Made by a program: the position numbers and the translations under genes
In this document: piece after piece, positions 1-10,300 of the stretch
Layout: every line of letters starts with the position of its first letter
How positions within the stretch are numbered: position 1 is the stretch's first letter
Notes under the pieces: model-generated
The model's input: the letters and a program-made list of their open reading frames with translations, nothing else
What the model was told of the DNA's origin: nothing
Database searches by the model: none
Origin: Flavobacteriales bacterium UBA5081
GTDB lineage: Bacteria > Bacteroidota > Bacteroidia > Flavobacteriales_E > Vicingaceae
Direction of reading: 5' to 3'
Length of the DNA stretch: 64,000 bases
Assembly: GCA_002415785.1 (NCBI GenBank)
Contig: DIAJ01000034.1
Location: 1-64,000 of the forward strand

Positions 1-21
1 CCTAATTTAAGTCTTCCGCTC

Positions 22-92
22 CTAAATGGCGATGATTTCAGTGATCTCCAAAGGTTTCCTTTGGAGCTTCTTCAATCATTAGCCCCATTTAG
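22..92. repeat. Long imperfect inverted repeat at left edge
   Basis: An inner perfect stem, CTCCAAAGG / CCTTTGGAG with a 3-base loop (46-66), is nested inside an outer pair CTAAATGG (22-29) / CCATTTAG (85-92), with ATGATT / AATCAT between them. It could be a terminator of a gene to the left or a dispersed hairpin element. A frame open from base 1 to a TAA at 106-108 crosses it, so a gene tail cannot be excluded. The rest of 93-379 is AT-rich and I see nothing else in it. Confidence 0.55.
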
Positions 93-379
93 TTCGTTTC
101 AAACTTAAATTATGAAAATGGCCATCCTGCATTATAAGTGATTCAACATCTATTTAAATCAGTTTTAGGTATAATTTTGGATATTTAGTTTTCTATTTAA
201 TTAATCAGAAAAAATAATACCAATAATCAAAAAACATCATTATATTGATTTATATAGTTTTACAAATTGGGTAATTTAAAAACTGTATCTATTTTTACTT
301 ACATCTGTAAATAAAACTACCCATTTAATTAATCTCAAATTAAACTTAAAGGACTAACTTGGCTAATTAATAATTAAAG

Positions 380-1006
380 ATGGTTATGGAAGAACTAAAA
401 TCAGATAGTAGTTTACTTAAAACACTGATTAAATATTTTTTACAAGGTCTATTTTATATTGTTCCAACAGCTGTTACCATTTATGTTATTTACTACTTGG
501 TAGTAATGCTAGACAATTTAATTCCTTTGGAAATTCCCGGTTTAGGTATTTTGTTTATTCTTCTATCGGTTACTCTAATTGGCTTTTTGGGCAGTCACTT
601 TTTCTTTACCTACTTTAAGCCTTTTGAAAGAGCCATTGAAAAAACACCTCTGATTAAAATTATTTATAGCTCTATGAAGGACTTAATGAATGCCTTTGTA
701 GGAAAAAAACAACAATTTAAACGTCCGGTTTTGGTGAAAATGGACAGCCAATCAGATGCTGAACGCTTGGGCTTTATTACCAAAGACAATTTAAATGAAT
801 TGGGAATTGAAGGAAACAAAGTGGCTGTTTACTTGCCTTTTTCTTATGCCATTAGCGGTCAGGTTTATATTGTTCCCACAAAAAATGTAACTCCAATTAA
901 TGCTTCATCGGCAGATGTGATGAAACTAATTATCTCCGGAGGCGTTACATCTGTAGAACAACTCAATCAAACAATTAAAAATAATAACGATGAAAAAATG
1001 GAATAG
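380..1006 (+). CDS. DUF502 family inner-membrane protein
   Basis: A 208-residue protein with two membrane segments (about 20-45 and 52-78) followed by a soluble domain. The N-terminal stretch KYFLQGLFYIVPTAVTIYVI and the downstream G-L-G-I-L-F pattern are typical of the DUF502 family, whose length is usually about 200. The function of the family is not established. A second ATG two codons downstream (386) is an equally good start. The C-terminus overlaps the next gene by 17 bases, which suggests co-transcription with the two exported proteins that follow. Confidence 0.85.
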   Translation: MVMEELKSDSSLLKTLIKYFLQGLFYIVPTAVTIYVIYYLVVMLDNLIPLEIPGLGILFILLSVTLIGFLGSHFFFTYFKPFERAIEKTPLIKIIYSSMKDLMNAFVGKKQQFKRPVLVKMDSQSDAERLGFITKDNLNELGIEGNKVAVYLPFSYAISGQVYIVPTKNVTPINASSADVMKLIISGGVTSVEQLNQTIKNNNDEKME

Positions 1007-1667
1007 AATCATTCTTTTTACCTTACTATTAAGTTTAGGATTTACAGCTCAGGCTCAAAAAGGTGTTGAAGTTACGGAAAGTACGGAAGAAATAAACGAT
1101 GTGAATGGCAATGCTCTTCGCACGATTATTAATCGCGCCGACGAAAAAACCATAAGCAAAGAATGGAAAAAATTAATGAAAAGCTACAAGGCTTCAGTTA
1201 AAACCAAGGGCAATGAAGTTCATGCAACAGAAGTGATGGTTTCTTCAATTAGCGAATTTCCGATTCAAGTTTATGCTCAAATCAATGAAATTAGCGAAAC
1301 AGAAATGGAGCTTTTAGTGATCTTTATGAATGGTGACCGAAGCATTTCTTCATCCTCTGACATTTCCGGTTATACAGCAGCTAAAAAAATTGTGGAAGAT
1401 TTTGCCTTACAAATTTCGAATGAGGCAACATCTGCTTTTTTTGAGAATGAAGAGGATCAACTTAAAAACTTAGAAAAACAGCTCGATGATTTAAAAGATG
1501 AAAAAAAGAAAGCTGAAAAAGAAATTGAAGAGGCTAAAGAATTGATCAAAGAGCGAGAGTACGATTTAAAAGAAAACGAAAAAAAGAGAGAAGAAACCCT
1601 TAAAAGTATTGAAGCACAAAAACAAGCCGTAAAAAATGCAAAAAAAGAATTGGAACAATTTAAGTAG
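990..1667 (+). CDS. Exported protein with C-terminal coiled coil
   Basis: 225 residues. An N-terminal signal peptide (about 1-22, ending AQAQ) predicts export. The middle part has no family I recognise. The last 70 residues are almost only Glu, Lys, Asp, Leu and Ala in heptad-like order, so a long charged coiled coil is likely. The gene overlaps its upstream neighbour by 17 bases and its downstream neighbour by 32 bases. Such overlaps suggest one operon, and the product may work at the periplasmic face with the DUF502 protein or the TlpA-like lipoprotein. That link is inference. Confidence 0.75.
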   Translation: MKKWNRIILFTLLLSLGFTAQAQKGVEVTESTEEINDVNGNALRTIINRADEKTISKEWKKLMKSYKASVKTKGNEVHATEVMVSSISEFPIQVYAQINEISETEMELLVIFMNGDRSISSSSDISGYTAAKKIVEDFALQISNEATSAFFENEEDQLKNLEKQLDDLKDEKKKAEKEIEEAKELIKEREYDLKENEKKREETLKSIEAQKQAVKNAKKELEQFK

Positions 1668-2886
1668 GTTAATCCTTGTAACATTATTATTTACAATTGC
1701 TTGTCAAACTCCTAAGAAGGAAATACCCCCTTCGATAAAGCAAGGTGTTTGGAGAATGCAAATGGATTTAGGTAAAGTAAAATTGCCCTTTAATTTTACC
1801 ATTGATAAAAAAAAAAGTGACTGGGAAATGGTCATCATTAATGCTGAAGAACGAATTAATATTAACTCTATTCAGCAAAAAAATGATTCTCTTTTTATTG
1901 ACTTACCGATTTACGAATCTGTTTTTGAATTAAAGATTGAAGATTCTACTAAATTGAGTGGATTATGGAGAAACTTATATAAAAGTGAAGATTATACCAT
2001 TCCTGTTGAAGCTAACTTTGGTGATGCTTTTCGATTTTCTGCTGCAAAAGAAGATTTAATGAAAGACATAAGCGGAAAGTATGAAGCGACCTTAAAACCC
2101 AATACAGAAAATGCTCGAAAAGCCATTGCGCTCTTTAAACAGGATGGCAATAAACTCAGTGGAACTTTTGTAACAGAAACCGGTGATTATCGTCATTTGG
2201 ATGGCAATTTTGTGAATGATTCTCTGTTTCTTTCAACCTTCGATGGCTTTAGCGCTTACGTTTTTATAGCCGAAAATCAAGATTCCATAATCAAAGGAAA
2301 ATACTATTCCGGAAAACACTTTTCTGACAATTGGGAGGCCTTTAAAAATGAAGATTTTGAATTGGCAAATCCTGACTCTTTGACTTTTATTAAAGAAGGC
2401 TATGAAGGTTTGTCGTTTTCTTTTCCGAATGCGGATGGTGAAATGGTGTCCTTAGAGGATGATCGTTTTAAAAACAAAGTGGTGATCGTTCAAATTATGG
2501 GATCTTGGTGTCCCAATTGCCTAGATGAAACCAGATATTTAGCCGACTTGCACAACAAATACCAAAAAGACGGTTTAGAAGTAGTTGCTTTGGCATTTGA
2601 ACGCACTAAATCAGAAGAGAAGGCATTTGAGAATGTGGGTGAATTAAAAGAACGCACAGGCGCTAATTATCCCTTTTTACTCGCTTCTTGGGAGCGAAAA
2701 GCAAATGCCGCGGAAAAACTACCGATGTTAAATCACATCATGTCGTTTCCCACGGCTATTTATTTAAATCGTAAAGGTGAAGTTGTTAAAATCCACACCG
2801 GTTTTTACGGTCCAGGTACTGGCGAAATGTATGAGAAATTCAGCCGAGAAACCGAAGCTTTTGTTAGTGCTTTGTTGGAAGAGTGA
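1636..2886 (+). CDS. TlpA-like thioredoxin-fold lipoprotein
   Basis: 416 residues. The N-terminus has a lipoprotein signal with lipobox FTIAC, Cys at about residue 23. Residues about 40-240 form a beta-rich region like the N-terminal domains seen on Bacteroidota TlpA proteins. From about 255 a thioredoxin fold follows with the active-site motif GSWCPNC (CxxC near 290) and the cis-proline context SFPTAIYL. It is therefore a probable membrane-anchored thiol-disulfide oxidoreductase facing the periplasm. The start lies inside the preceding gene (32-base overlap), but it is needed to include the lipobox. Substrate unknown. Confidence 0.85.
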   Translation: MQKKNWNNLSRLILVTLLFTIACQTPKKEIPPSIKQGVWRMQMDLGKVKLPFNFTIDKKKSDWEMVIINAEERININSIQQKNDSLFIDLPIYESVFELKIEDSTKLSGLWRNLYKSEDYTIPVEANFGDAFRFSAAKEDLMKDISGKYEATLKPNTENARKAIALFKQDGNKLSGTFVTETGDYRHLDGNFVNDSLFLSTFDGFSAYVFIAENQDSIIKGKYYSGKHFSDNWEAFKNEDFELANPDSLTFIKEGYEGLSFSFPNADGEMVSLEDDRFKNKVVIVQIMGSWCPNCLDETRYLADLHNKYQKDGLEVVALAFERTKSEEKAFENVGELKERTGANYPFLLASWERKANAAEKLPMLNHIMSFPTAIYLNRKGEVVKIHTGFYGPGTGEMYEKFSRETEAFVSALLEE

Positions 2887-3355
2887 AAAAATACAAGAAG
2901 CGAAAAAAACAACCGAAGACGTTCATCCTGAGATACGTCTCAGGATCTGTAGCTACTCTATAAATTTCATTAAGAGTAATTCCCAAGCTTGTTACAGATG
3001 TTAAACCAAGTTCAACATGACACGACTCCAAAAGTAATTTACGTTAAACTTTTTAGTTATTAATCATTGGTAATTAGGAGTCAAATATATCTAACAGCGC
3101 AAGCGGTCTTTATTCTATACTTTTACTCTTTAACTAAAGCCTTCTTCAGATATAACAAACTATTTATTGTTTAAACATTAAGAATTTAAGGTAGATTAAG
3201 GACTTCATTAAGATTAATTAAAAAGAAAACTTAATGCTAAATTTTCTAAATTCCTTAATGAGCTTAATGTTTCAAAAAAATCAGTTAGAGCGTTTCAAAT
3301 CGAAGCGTTCACAGTTATTTAAACATTTTAAACTTTTATCTTTAATCCTTCGTCA
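2887..3355. repeat. Gene-free stretch with inverted and dispersed repeats
   Basis: No credible gene lies in these 469 bases. A perfect 9-bp stem ATCCTGAGA / TCTCAGGAT with TACG loop sits at 925-946 past 2000 (2925-2946), followed by a second pair ATCTGTA (2944-2950) / TACAGAT (2993-2999). This could terminate the operon upstream. A 41-base segment at 3044-3084 recurs in inverted orientation near 17.5 kb. Confidence 0.6.
3044..3084 (+). repeat. Dispersed 41-bp repeat, copy 1
   Basis: Matches the reverse complement of 17472-17512 at 36 of 41 positions by eye, including the core TAATCATTGGTAATTAG. Both copies lie in intergenic DNA. The presence of two copies in one window suggests a family spread over the genome. 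Confidence 0.65.
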
Positions 3356-4888
3356 TTAATCCACTTGTTTCTCATTCAACTGAATCCTTTCTTCTCTATT
3401 CGCAATTTCCCAAGCGGTTAAAAAGATTAATTTGGTTATACGTGCTGTTTTGTCAAAGTCAATTTTCTCAACCGTATCAGATGGTCGGTGATAATCCTCA
3501 TGTACACCACTAAAATAAAATATTACCGGAACATTGTTTTTCGCAAAATTGTAATGATCTGATCGATAATAAAAACGATTTGGATCGTCCTCTGCATTGT
3601 AAGTGTAATCTAAACCTATATTCATATAAGTTTCATTCACTTTTTCACTTAAATTGTGTAAATCATCACTCAGCTTATCTGAACCGATTAAATAAACATA
3701 ATTGCTGTCATTTTTATGAGCATCATCATAGCGGCCAATCATATCAACATTTAAGTTAGCCACCGTATTTTCCAATGGGAAAACAGGATTATTCACATAA
3801 AAACTAGAACCTAAAAGTCCTTTCTCCTCTCCGGAAACGGCCATAATTACAACACTTCGTTTCGGTCGAAAACCATCCTCTGCTGCTTGTTTAAAAGCTT
3901 GTGCCATCTCTAATAAAGCTGCAGTTCCGGTTCCATTGTCATCAGCACCATTGTATACCATAGAGTCTTTCATTCCCAAATGATCGTAATGAGCAGTTAA
4001 AATAATTACTTCTTCGGGCTTTTCAGCTCCTCTAATAAAAGCCATTACATTTTCACCACCCAATCTCTTACTGGGTTTATTAATGGTTAATTCAATGGTT
4101 TCACTAAAGCTATCTTTCTTTTGAACTCCCTTTTTCTTCAACTTTTTAAACTTCACCTTTCCTTCTTTCAAAAGAGTTTCAGCCATTTTTTCACTTATTC
4201 TAAAGGTATAAAACTGTTGCTCATTTGCCAACTCTCCATCAAACAATTCCGTTTTTGGTTTTTCATAGTAATGAGCATATTTTTCTAGGTGTTTTTCTAA
4301 ATTCTCATCTAAATAAAAAACAGCCGCCGCTCCTTTTTCTTTGGCTAATTTAATTTTATCCTTAACTGTCCACTCCTTTTCCAGCTTAACTTCCTTTGGT
4401 TTTTCATTCCAAAGCAAAACTGCTTTTCCTTTTACATCTATTGATTCATAACTATTCAACGACTCCTCTTCTACTCCATAACCCACAAAAACCAATTCTA
4501 ATTTTTTGTTCTGATTATTAACCACTGAAGGTTTCATAATAAAGTCTTCTTGAAGGTAAAAAGCATTTCCGTTTACCTTTACTTCCACTCCATTATTTTC
4601 TTGCTCAACTAAAGAAAACCACTGAATGTATTCATTTCCTCTATAGTCGGGAATTCTATACTTAATAAACTCATTGCGAATGTAATTTCTAGCTAACTGT
4701 TGACCTTTTTCTCCGGTTTCTCTACCCTCAAACTCATCAGAAGCTAAAATATTAATATGGTATTTTATCTCTTTTGCTTTAATTGTTTTAGCATATTTCC
4801 AAGCAGTTGAATCAAAGCTTTGCGCAAATGAGTTAATACTAAAACCTAAAATTGCTAATACAAAAATTGTTTTCTTTAAATCAAACAT
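3356..4888 (-). CDS. M28 family zinc peptidase
   Basis: 510 residues with a Sec signal peptide (cleavage near NSFAQ, residue 23). The C-terminal half carries the M28 metal-binding pattern: TAHYDHLG (about 295-302), GADDNGTG (about 314), SGEEKGLLGS (about 352), NVDMIGR (about 380) and YHRPSDT (about 468). A region resembling a protease-associated insert (about 100-250) lies before the catalytic part. It is likely an exported aminopeptidase with two metal ions. rpiB lies 15 bases upstream on the same strand, so the two may be co-transcribed, though no functional link is obvious. Confidence 0.92.
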   Translation of the reverse strand: MFDLKKTIFVLAILGFSINSFAQSFDSTAWKYAKTIKAKEIKYHINILASDEFEGRETGEKGQQLARNYIRNEFIKYRIPDYRGNEYIQWFSLVEQENNGVEVKVNGNAFYLQEDFIMKPSVVNNQNKKLELVFVGYGVEEESLNSYESIDVKGKAVLLWNEKPKEVKLEKEWTVKDKIKLAKEKGAAAVFYLDENLEKHLEKYAHYYEKPKTELFDGELANEQQFYTFRISEKMAETLLKEGKVKFKKLKKKGVQKKDSFSETIELTINKPSKRLGGENVMAFIRGAEKPEEVIILTAHYDHLGMKDSMVYNGADDNGTGTAALLEMAQAFKQAAEDGFRPKRSVVIMAVSGEEKGLLGSSFYVNNPVFPLENTVANLNVDMIGRYDDAHKNDSNYVYLIGSDKLSDDLHNLSEKVNETYMNIGLDYTYNAEDDPNRFYYRSDHYNFAKNNVPVIFYFSGVHEDYHRPSDTVEKIDFDKTARITKLIFLTAWEIANREERIQLNEKQVD

Positions 4889-4903
4889 AATCTATTATTT
4901 ATA

Positions 4904-5335
4904 TTACTTTACAGCTATTTTATCTACTCTTCTTTGGTGTCTTCCTCCTTCAAATTCATTATTTAAAAAAGCATCAACACATTTAATAGCAGTTTCAACA
5001 TTAATAAATCTTGCCGGCAATGCTAACACATTTGCATCATTATGCTGACGTGCCAAAGCAGCCAACTCTTCGTTCCAACAAAGTGCAGATCGAATGGCTT
5101 GATGCTTATTTACTGTCATATTAATTCCGTTACCGCTTCCACAAATTACAATTCCTAAATCATTCTCACCTTTTTCAACACTTACTGCTAAAGGGTGAGC
5201 AATATCGGGGTAATCACAACTTTCCTCATTTTCCGGTCCAAAATCAACAAGCTTGTGCCCGGCGGCTGAAATGTGCTTTTTTAAAGTCTCTTTTAATTGA
5301 TAACCGGCATGGTCTCCTCCAATGGCAATTTTCAT
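4904..5335 (-). CDS. rpiB: Ribose 5-phosphate isomerase B
   Basis: 143 residues, the usual RpiB length. The start GGDHAGYQLK binds the substrate phosphate, CGSGNGI contains the catalytic-base cysteine of the family (about residue 66), and the H-N-D-A-N-V-L segment (about 99) supplies the ring-opening histidine. The enzyme interconverts ribose 5-phosphate and ribulose 5-phosphate in the cytosolic pentose phosphate pathway. It is the first gene of a two-gene group with the M28 peptidase downstream. Confidence 0.95.
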   Translation of the reverse strand: MKIAIGGDHAGYQLKETLKKHISAAGHKLVDFGPENEESCDYPDIAHPLAVSVEKGENDLGIVICGSGNGINMTVNKHQAIRSALCWNEELAALARQHNDANVLALPARFINVETAIKCVDAFLNNEFEGGRHQRRVDKIAVK

Positions 5336-5822
5336 AAAATGTAATTTTAAGGTTTTAGTTTAATTATCTATTTATTAATAACTTAATATAAAAACGTAGT
5401 GTAAACAAAATTGTTCGTAAAGTGTTTATATCTCTTGTTAATTACTTTTTTAAAAAACTCACAACTTCTAAAAAGAATAGTTGTGCAATCCGAATTTTTT
5501 TTCAATCCAAATCAAAAACGAAATTAAACCTATTTTAAAGATTGATTTCTTATCGACTTGTTAACATCAACTAAACGTTTTTTAAGATCAATTTTTCATA
5601 ATCTTATCAGCATATACTGCTTTTAACAAATTGTTAATTACTTTAAAGAAGTATATAATATCAATTCTTTACACTAAATTTAACTGTTAATAGTTTGTTA
5701 TGTTTATTTAATAACTGAGGTGCGCAACAAAATGCTGATTTTTGTTTTAACAGAATTAACGCCCTAATAGTAATAACATCTTTTTTTAAAATTTTTTTAA
5801 AGATTATATTTTATAATATATC
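5336..5822. other. AT-rich intergenic region
   Basis: 487 bases between divergent genes rpiB and the MORN_2 protein, so it must hold both promoters. It is extremely AT-rich, with several runs of T. I see no open frame worth calling, no RNA gene and no convincing operator. Confidence 0.5.
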
Positions 5823-7358
5823 ATGTTGATAAAGTTCAACTTTTTATTTTTTTCGCTTTTCTTGTCTTTCACTTTTGTGTTAGGTCAAACGATTGATTCT
5901 TCCGCCGAAAATTACAAAGCCTATTATTATGAAAATGGACAAATATCCAGTGAAGGATATTTGGAAGATGGCAAACCAAATGGTTATTGGATTACTTATT
6001 ATCCCAATCAATTGCGTGAATCGGAGGGAAATCGAATAAACTTTCAATTAAACGGTGAATGGAAATTTTACCGCGAAAATGGTGATTTAAAAACAATTAT
6101 TCCTTATAAATCAGGAGTTAAAGATGGAAAAGTTTTACACTTTGAAAATTGTGTTTTAGTGAAAGAGGAACCCTTTGTTGATGGAAAAAAAGAAGGTTTA
6201 CAAATTGAATATTATACAGATAGTACTCATCAAATTAAATTAACAACACCTTTTGAAAATAATGTTGAAAACGGTGTGGCTTATCACTATGCTAAGGATG
6301 ATCGCTTAATAGAGCTGATTACTTATAAAAACGGATTTGTTGCTAATCGAGAAAAAATTAATAAAATAGATGAACAAGGAAGAAAGCAAGGAATTTGGAA
6401 AACTTACTTTCCTAACATGCGCTTAGAAACAGAGAGAAGATATAAAAATGATTTGCTGAATGGATATTTAAAATACTATAATTCAGATGGAAAATTAGAA
6501 AAAGCAGAACTTTACATAGATGGTGTAAAGCAAGAGGGTGAAGATAATGAAGCCGATTTTACCATTCAAAATACTTATCATGAAAATGGTGAAGTTAAAG
6601 AAATGACCAGCTATAATATGGCCGGTAAAAAAGATGGAATAAGTAAGCGTTTTAATCAAGCAGGAGAGATTGAAGAAGCTGCTTTTTATCAGAATGGGTA
6701 CCTTATTTCAAAAGGTGGAATTATAGATGCTGAAGGTTTGTTTCAAGGAGAATGGAAGTATTATTACCTTGATGGAAATTTAAAAAGTAAAGGAGAATAC
6801 AAAGACGGTAAAAAGTACGGTAAATGGACTTATTATTTTACCAATGGACAAGTAGAGCAAGAAGGCTATTTTGACAAAAATGGAAATTATACCGGAGAGT
6901 GGAAATGGTATTATGAAAATGGAAATTTATTGAGGAAAGAAGAATACAGAAGAGGTAAAAGAGAAGGTTTTTTAGAAGAGTATTCAATTGATGAAGAATT
7001 AATTACAAAAGGAGAGTATTTTGACGGAGAAAAAGAAGGACCTTGGTTTTATCAATTGAATGATCATAAAGAAGAAGGTGAATACCGCTATGGTTATCGA
7101 AATGGAGAATGGATTCATCATCATTTAAACGGTAAAATTTCTTTTGAGGGAAATTATATTGATGGTGAAGCTGAAGGGAAACACAAATACTACAATGAAG
7201 AAGGTATTTTAATAAAAGAAGAAAATTACCGCTACGGAGAAAAACACGGCAAATGGAAATGGTATGATTCTTTTGGAGTTGAAACAACTACTATGCATTA
7301 TAAAGATGGAGAGTTAAAAAAAGTTGACGGTAAAAGAGTCAATTTTTCTAAGAATTAG
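5823..7358 (+). CDS. MORN_2 / YwqK-type repeat protein, exported
   Basis: 511 residues: a signal peptide (cleavage near VLGQ, about 21) and then about 18 tandem repeats of 20-24 residues with the pattern YYENGxLxxxGxYxxGKxxGxW. This is the MORN_2 repeat, which databases often label 'YwqK family antitoxin', although antitoxin activity should not be assumed here. The repeats form a beta-meander likely used for surface or protein contact in the periplasm or outer membrane. The gene ends 33 bases before the giant PAS kinase on the same strand, so the two may be transcribed together. Confidence 0.85.
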   Translation: MLIKFNFLFFSLFLSFTFVLGQTIDSSAENYKAYYYENGQISSEGYLEDGKPNGYWITYYPNQLRESEGNRINFQLNGEWKFYRENGDLKTIIPYKSGVKDGKVLHFENCVLVKEEPFVDGKKEGLQIEYYTDSTHQIKLTTPFENNVENGVAYHYAKDDRLIELITYKNGFVANREKINKIDEQGRKQGIWKTYFPNMRLETERRYKNDLLNGYLKYYNSDGKLEKAELYIDGVKQEGEDNEADFTIQNTYHENGEVKEMTSYNMAGKKDGISKRFNQAGEIEEAAFYQNGYLISKGGIIDAEGLFQGEWKYYYLDGNLKSKGEYKDGKKYGKWTYYFTNGQVEQEGYFDKNGNYTGEWKWYYENGNLLRKEEYRRGKREGFLEEYSIDEELITKGEYFDGEKEGPWFYQLNDHKEEGEYRYGYRNGEWIHHHLNGKISFEGNYIDGEAEGKHKYYNEEGILIKEENYRYGEKHGKWKWYDSFGVETTTMHYKDGELKKVDGKRVNFSKN

Positions 7359-7391
7359 CTCTATTTATTGGCTTCTTAATATCTTTACTCG

Positions 7392-10300
7392 ATGCCAATT
7401 CAAACAAATACTATTAAACGAAAATTTATTTCTTCTATTAATCTTCTTCGTCTTGAATTAATTATAGGTTTTTTTGTAGTTAATTTTTTTGGTTTATTCT
7501 ATTCAGAATTAGGTCATGTAGGTTTTTCTTTAAGTACTACCTTTTCACTTTCTCTGCTATATTTATTGGTTTTTGTAGCAACTTTAGTTTTTAATTTAAA
7601 AAGGAATAAAATTAAAACACTGCTTTTAATTCTCTATGATTTGTCGCTTTTGTTTGTAATTTGGATTTGCTTTCAAAATAATTTCAAAACAGAGTATGTT
7701 TTTTTCTTTTTATTTATTTATACCTTTTTTGTTTTTTCGCAAGATAGAATAAAACAATTTTTATACATTAATTTATTTATATTTAGTGTATTATTAGTTT
7801 CTGTATGGATAAAAAGAGATGCAATTGATTTTTCTATTTCTATTTTGTTGTTTTCCTTTTTAGTTATTTTTCTTACCGGTTTTGCGATTACTTATTCAAG
7901 AAGCGTTTCTAAAAGAAAATTAATAAGCAGAAAAAATTTACTCAATCATATATTTAACCAATCTTCTGATGGTTTGATACTGGTAGATAAAAACAGCTTA
8001 AAAATTATTGAGTTAAATCAAAAAGCAGTTCAAATATTTACTTTAAACGACCGCAAAGATCTTCTGGGAAAAAGTATTGAAGAACTAAAACTTCCTTCGA
8101 AAAAAATAACAGATTACATAGGAAAAGATACAATTCAAACTATTGAATTAGAAGATAAAAGGATATTAAATCTTTCTTCAAAATCCATAGAATATATTAA
8201 CAATGATTTTTGGTTAATCGATATTAAAGAATACAAAGGTTTGAATGAGTTAAACCTTTCAGCAGAATTTGATCGTCTGCGCTCAGCTTCTGAAGACAAT
8301 TACAAGTATTTATTTGAGCAAAGTTCTTCCATGATCTGCATTATTAACAAAGAAGGAAAGATTATAGATGTTAATTCAACATTATGTAAAACAGTTAATT
8401 ATACTAAAACTGAACTGTTAGATAAAAAGTACAGTTTTTTAAATTTTACAGAAATTGAAAACAGAGAAATAATAAACCGAAATGCTTGGGATGGACAAAA
8501 TCAAGTTTTTGAAAAATCTATTAGAAGTAAAGAAGGTAAAGTCATTGAAATAGAAACAATTCTTCGAAAAGGAAAGTATTTAGGTGAAGAGGTTTTAATC
8601 AGTAATTCAAGGGATATTTCAAAACGTAAAGAGCTTGAACGAAGAGTTCAGTTTAATTTAAAACGGTATACTACTCTTTTTGAGTTATCTCCCATTGGTA
8701 TAGTTGTAACGGACTTAGATGGAAATATACTAAGTTGCAATCAATCTTTCAGCCGAATGGTGGAATACGATGTGAATGAAATTAAAAACTTAAATGTTAA
8801 TGATATAACTTTTAAAGAGGACATGAAAGTAAACTTAAACCTTCGCAAAAAATTAGTGGAAGGTGAAGTTCAGTTTTTAGAAATGGAAAAGCGTTATTTG
8901 AGTAGGAATAAAAATGAAGTACATGTATTGTTAAAATCTGTTATTCAAAAAGATGAAGATAATAATACTCAATCAATTTTATCGCAAGTAGTTGACATTA
9001 CAGACATAAAAAACACGCAAAAAAAATTAGTAGTTTCGGAGAAAAGTTATCGCGATTTGTTCGATAACTCTTATGATTTACTTTACATTTTAAATAAAAA
9101 GAATGAGTTTATTGATGTGAACAAAGCCGTAATTGAAAAATATGGTTTTTCAAGAGAAGAAATAATAGGTCAAACTCCACATTTGTTTAGCGCTCCTGAT
9201 TTAAATGATTTGGATGCTGTAAAAGAAATGTTGAAAAAAGCTCATGATGGTGAAGAACAAAATTTATTATGGTGGAGCAAGAAGAAAAATGGTGAAGTTT
9301 TTCCAAAAGATCTAAACCTTAAAAGGGTTTTTTATCATGGTGAAGAAGTTTTAATGGCTAGCGGAAGAGATATTTCTGAATCTTACAAGTACGAACGTAA
9401 ATTAGAAGAAAAAGAAAAACGATATCGCGATTTATTTGAGCGAAATTTAGCAGGAGTTTACAGAACAACTTATGATGGTAAATTATTGGAATGCAATAAT
9501 TCCTTTGCAAAAATTTTAGGATTTAAAGATAAAAATGAAATTCAAAAAGAGGCGAATGCAAAGGATTTTTACGTTTATAAAAAAGAAAGAGATGATTTAT
9601 TGCTAGAATTAAAAATCAAAAAGCACATTAAGGGAAATAAAATTCATTTAAAGCGAAAGAATGGCGTTGAAATAACTGCTTTACTAAATGTTTCTGCCAT
9701 TTATGATGCCAATCAAAACTTTAGTTATTTCGAAGGAAGCTTAATTGATATTACTGAACTCGATCGGGCTCAAAAACTTTTAAAAGAAAGTCAAGAAAAG
9801 TATAGAAAGCTCATTGATAATGCCGCTTTTGGTGTTTTGATATTTCATGAAAGTAAAAATATATTTTCCAACGACAAAGCCAAAGAAATATTAAACTTTA
9901 GAGATGATGAAACCGTTTTTGGAATTTATCAAAATCAGTTAATCCGAAAGTCTGATGAAGTTAATTTTTTGGAAATGCTTCAATCTCTAGAAAATGGAGA
10001 AGAGCTGCCTTTTGTTGAAATGAAAATGAAAGGAAAAGGGGGTTTAATTGTTGACGTAGAGTTAAAAGCAAGTAAAGTTAATTTTGAAAATAAAGAGTGT
10101 TTGTTGATTTCATTCATTGATATCACCGACCGTAAAAAAGTGGAAAGAGTTCAAGCAAAAGCTCGCTCTGCAGAAACATTTAACAAAATTCTTCAAGCTG
10201 AACTTAAAGAGAAAGAGAAAGCTCAAAAACGCTTGGTTGATGCGCAGTCTTATACAGAGGGAATTATTCAAAGTTCTTTGGATATGATTTTTACTACCGA

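Noticed and set aside
1..108. Open frame from the left edge to a TAA, possible gene tail
   Set aside because: It crosses a long inverted repeat and the 35 residues match nothing I know; reported as a repeat instead.
5823..7358. MORN_2 protein as an antitoxin
   Set aside because: The YwqK antitoxin label is inherited from databases; this protein is exported, 511 residues long and has no toxin partner.
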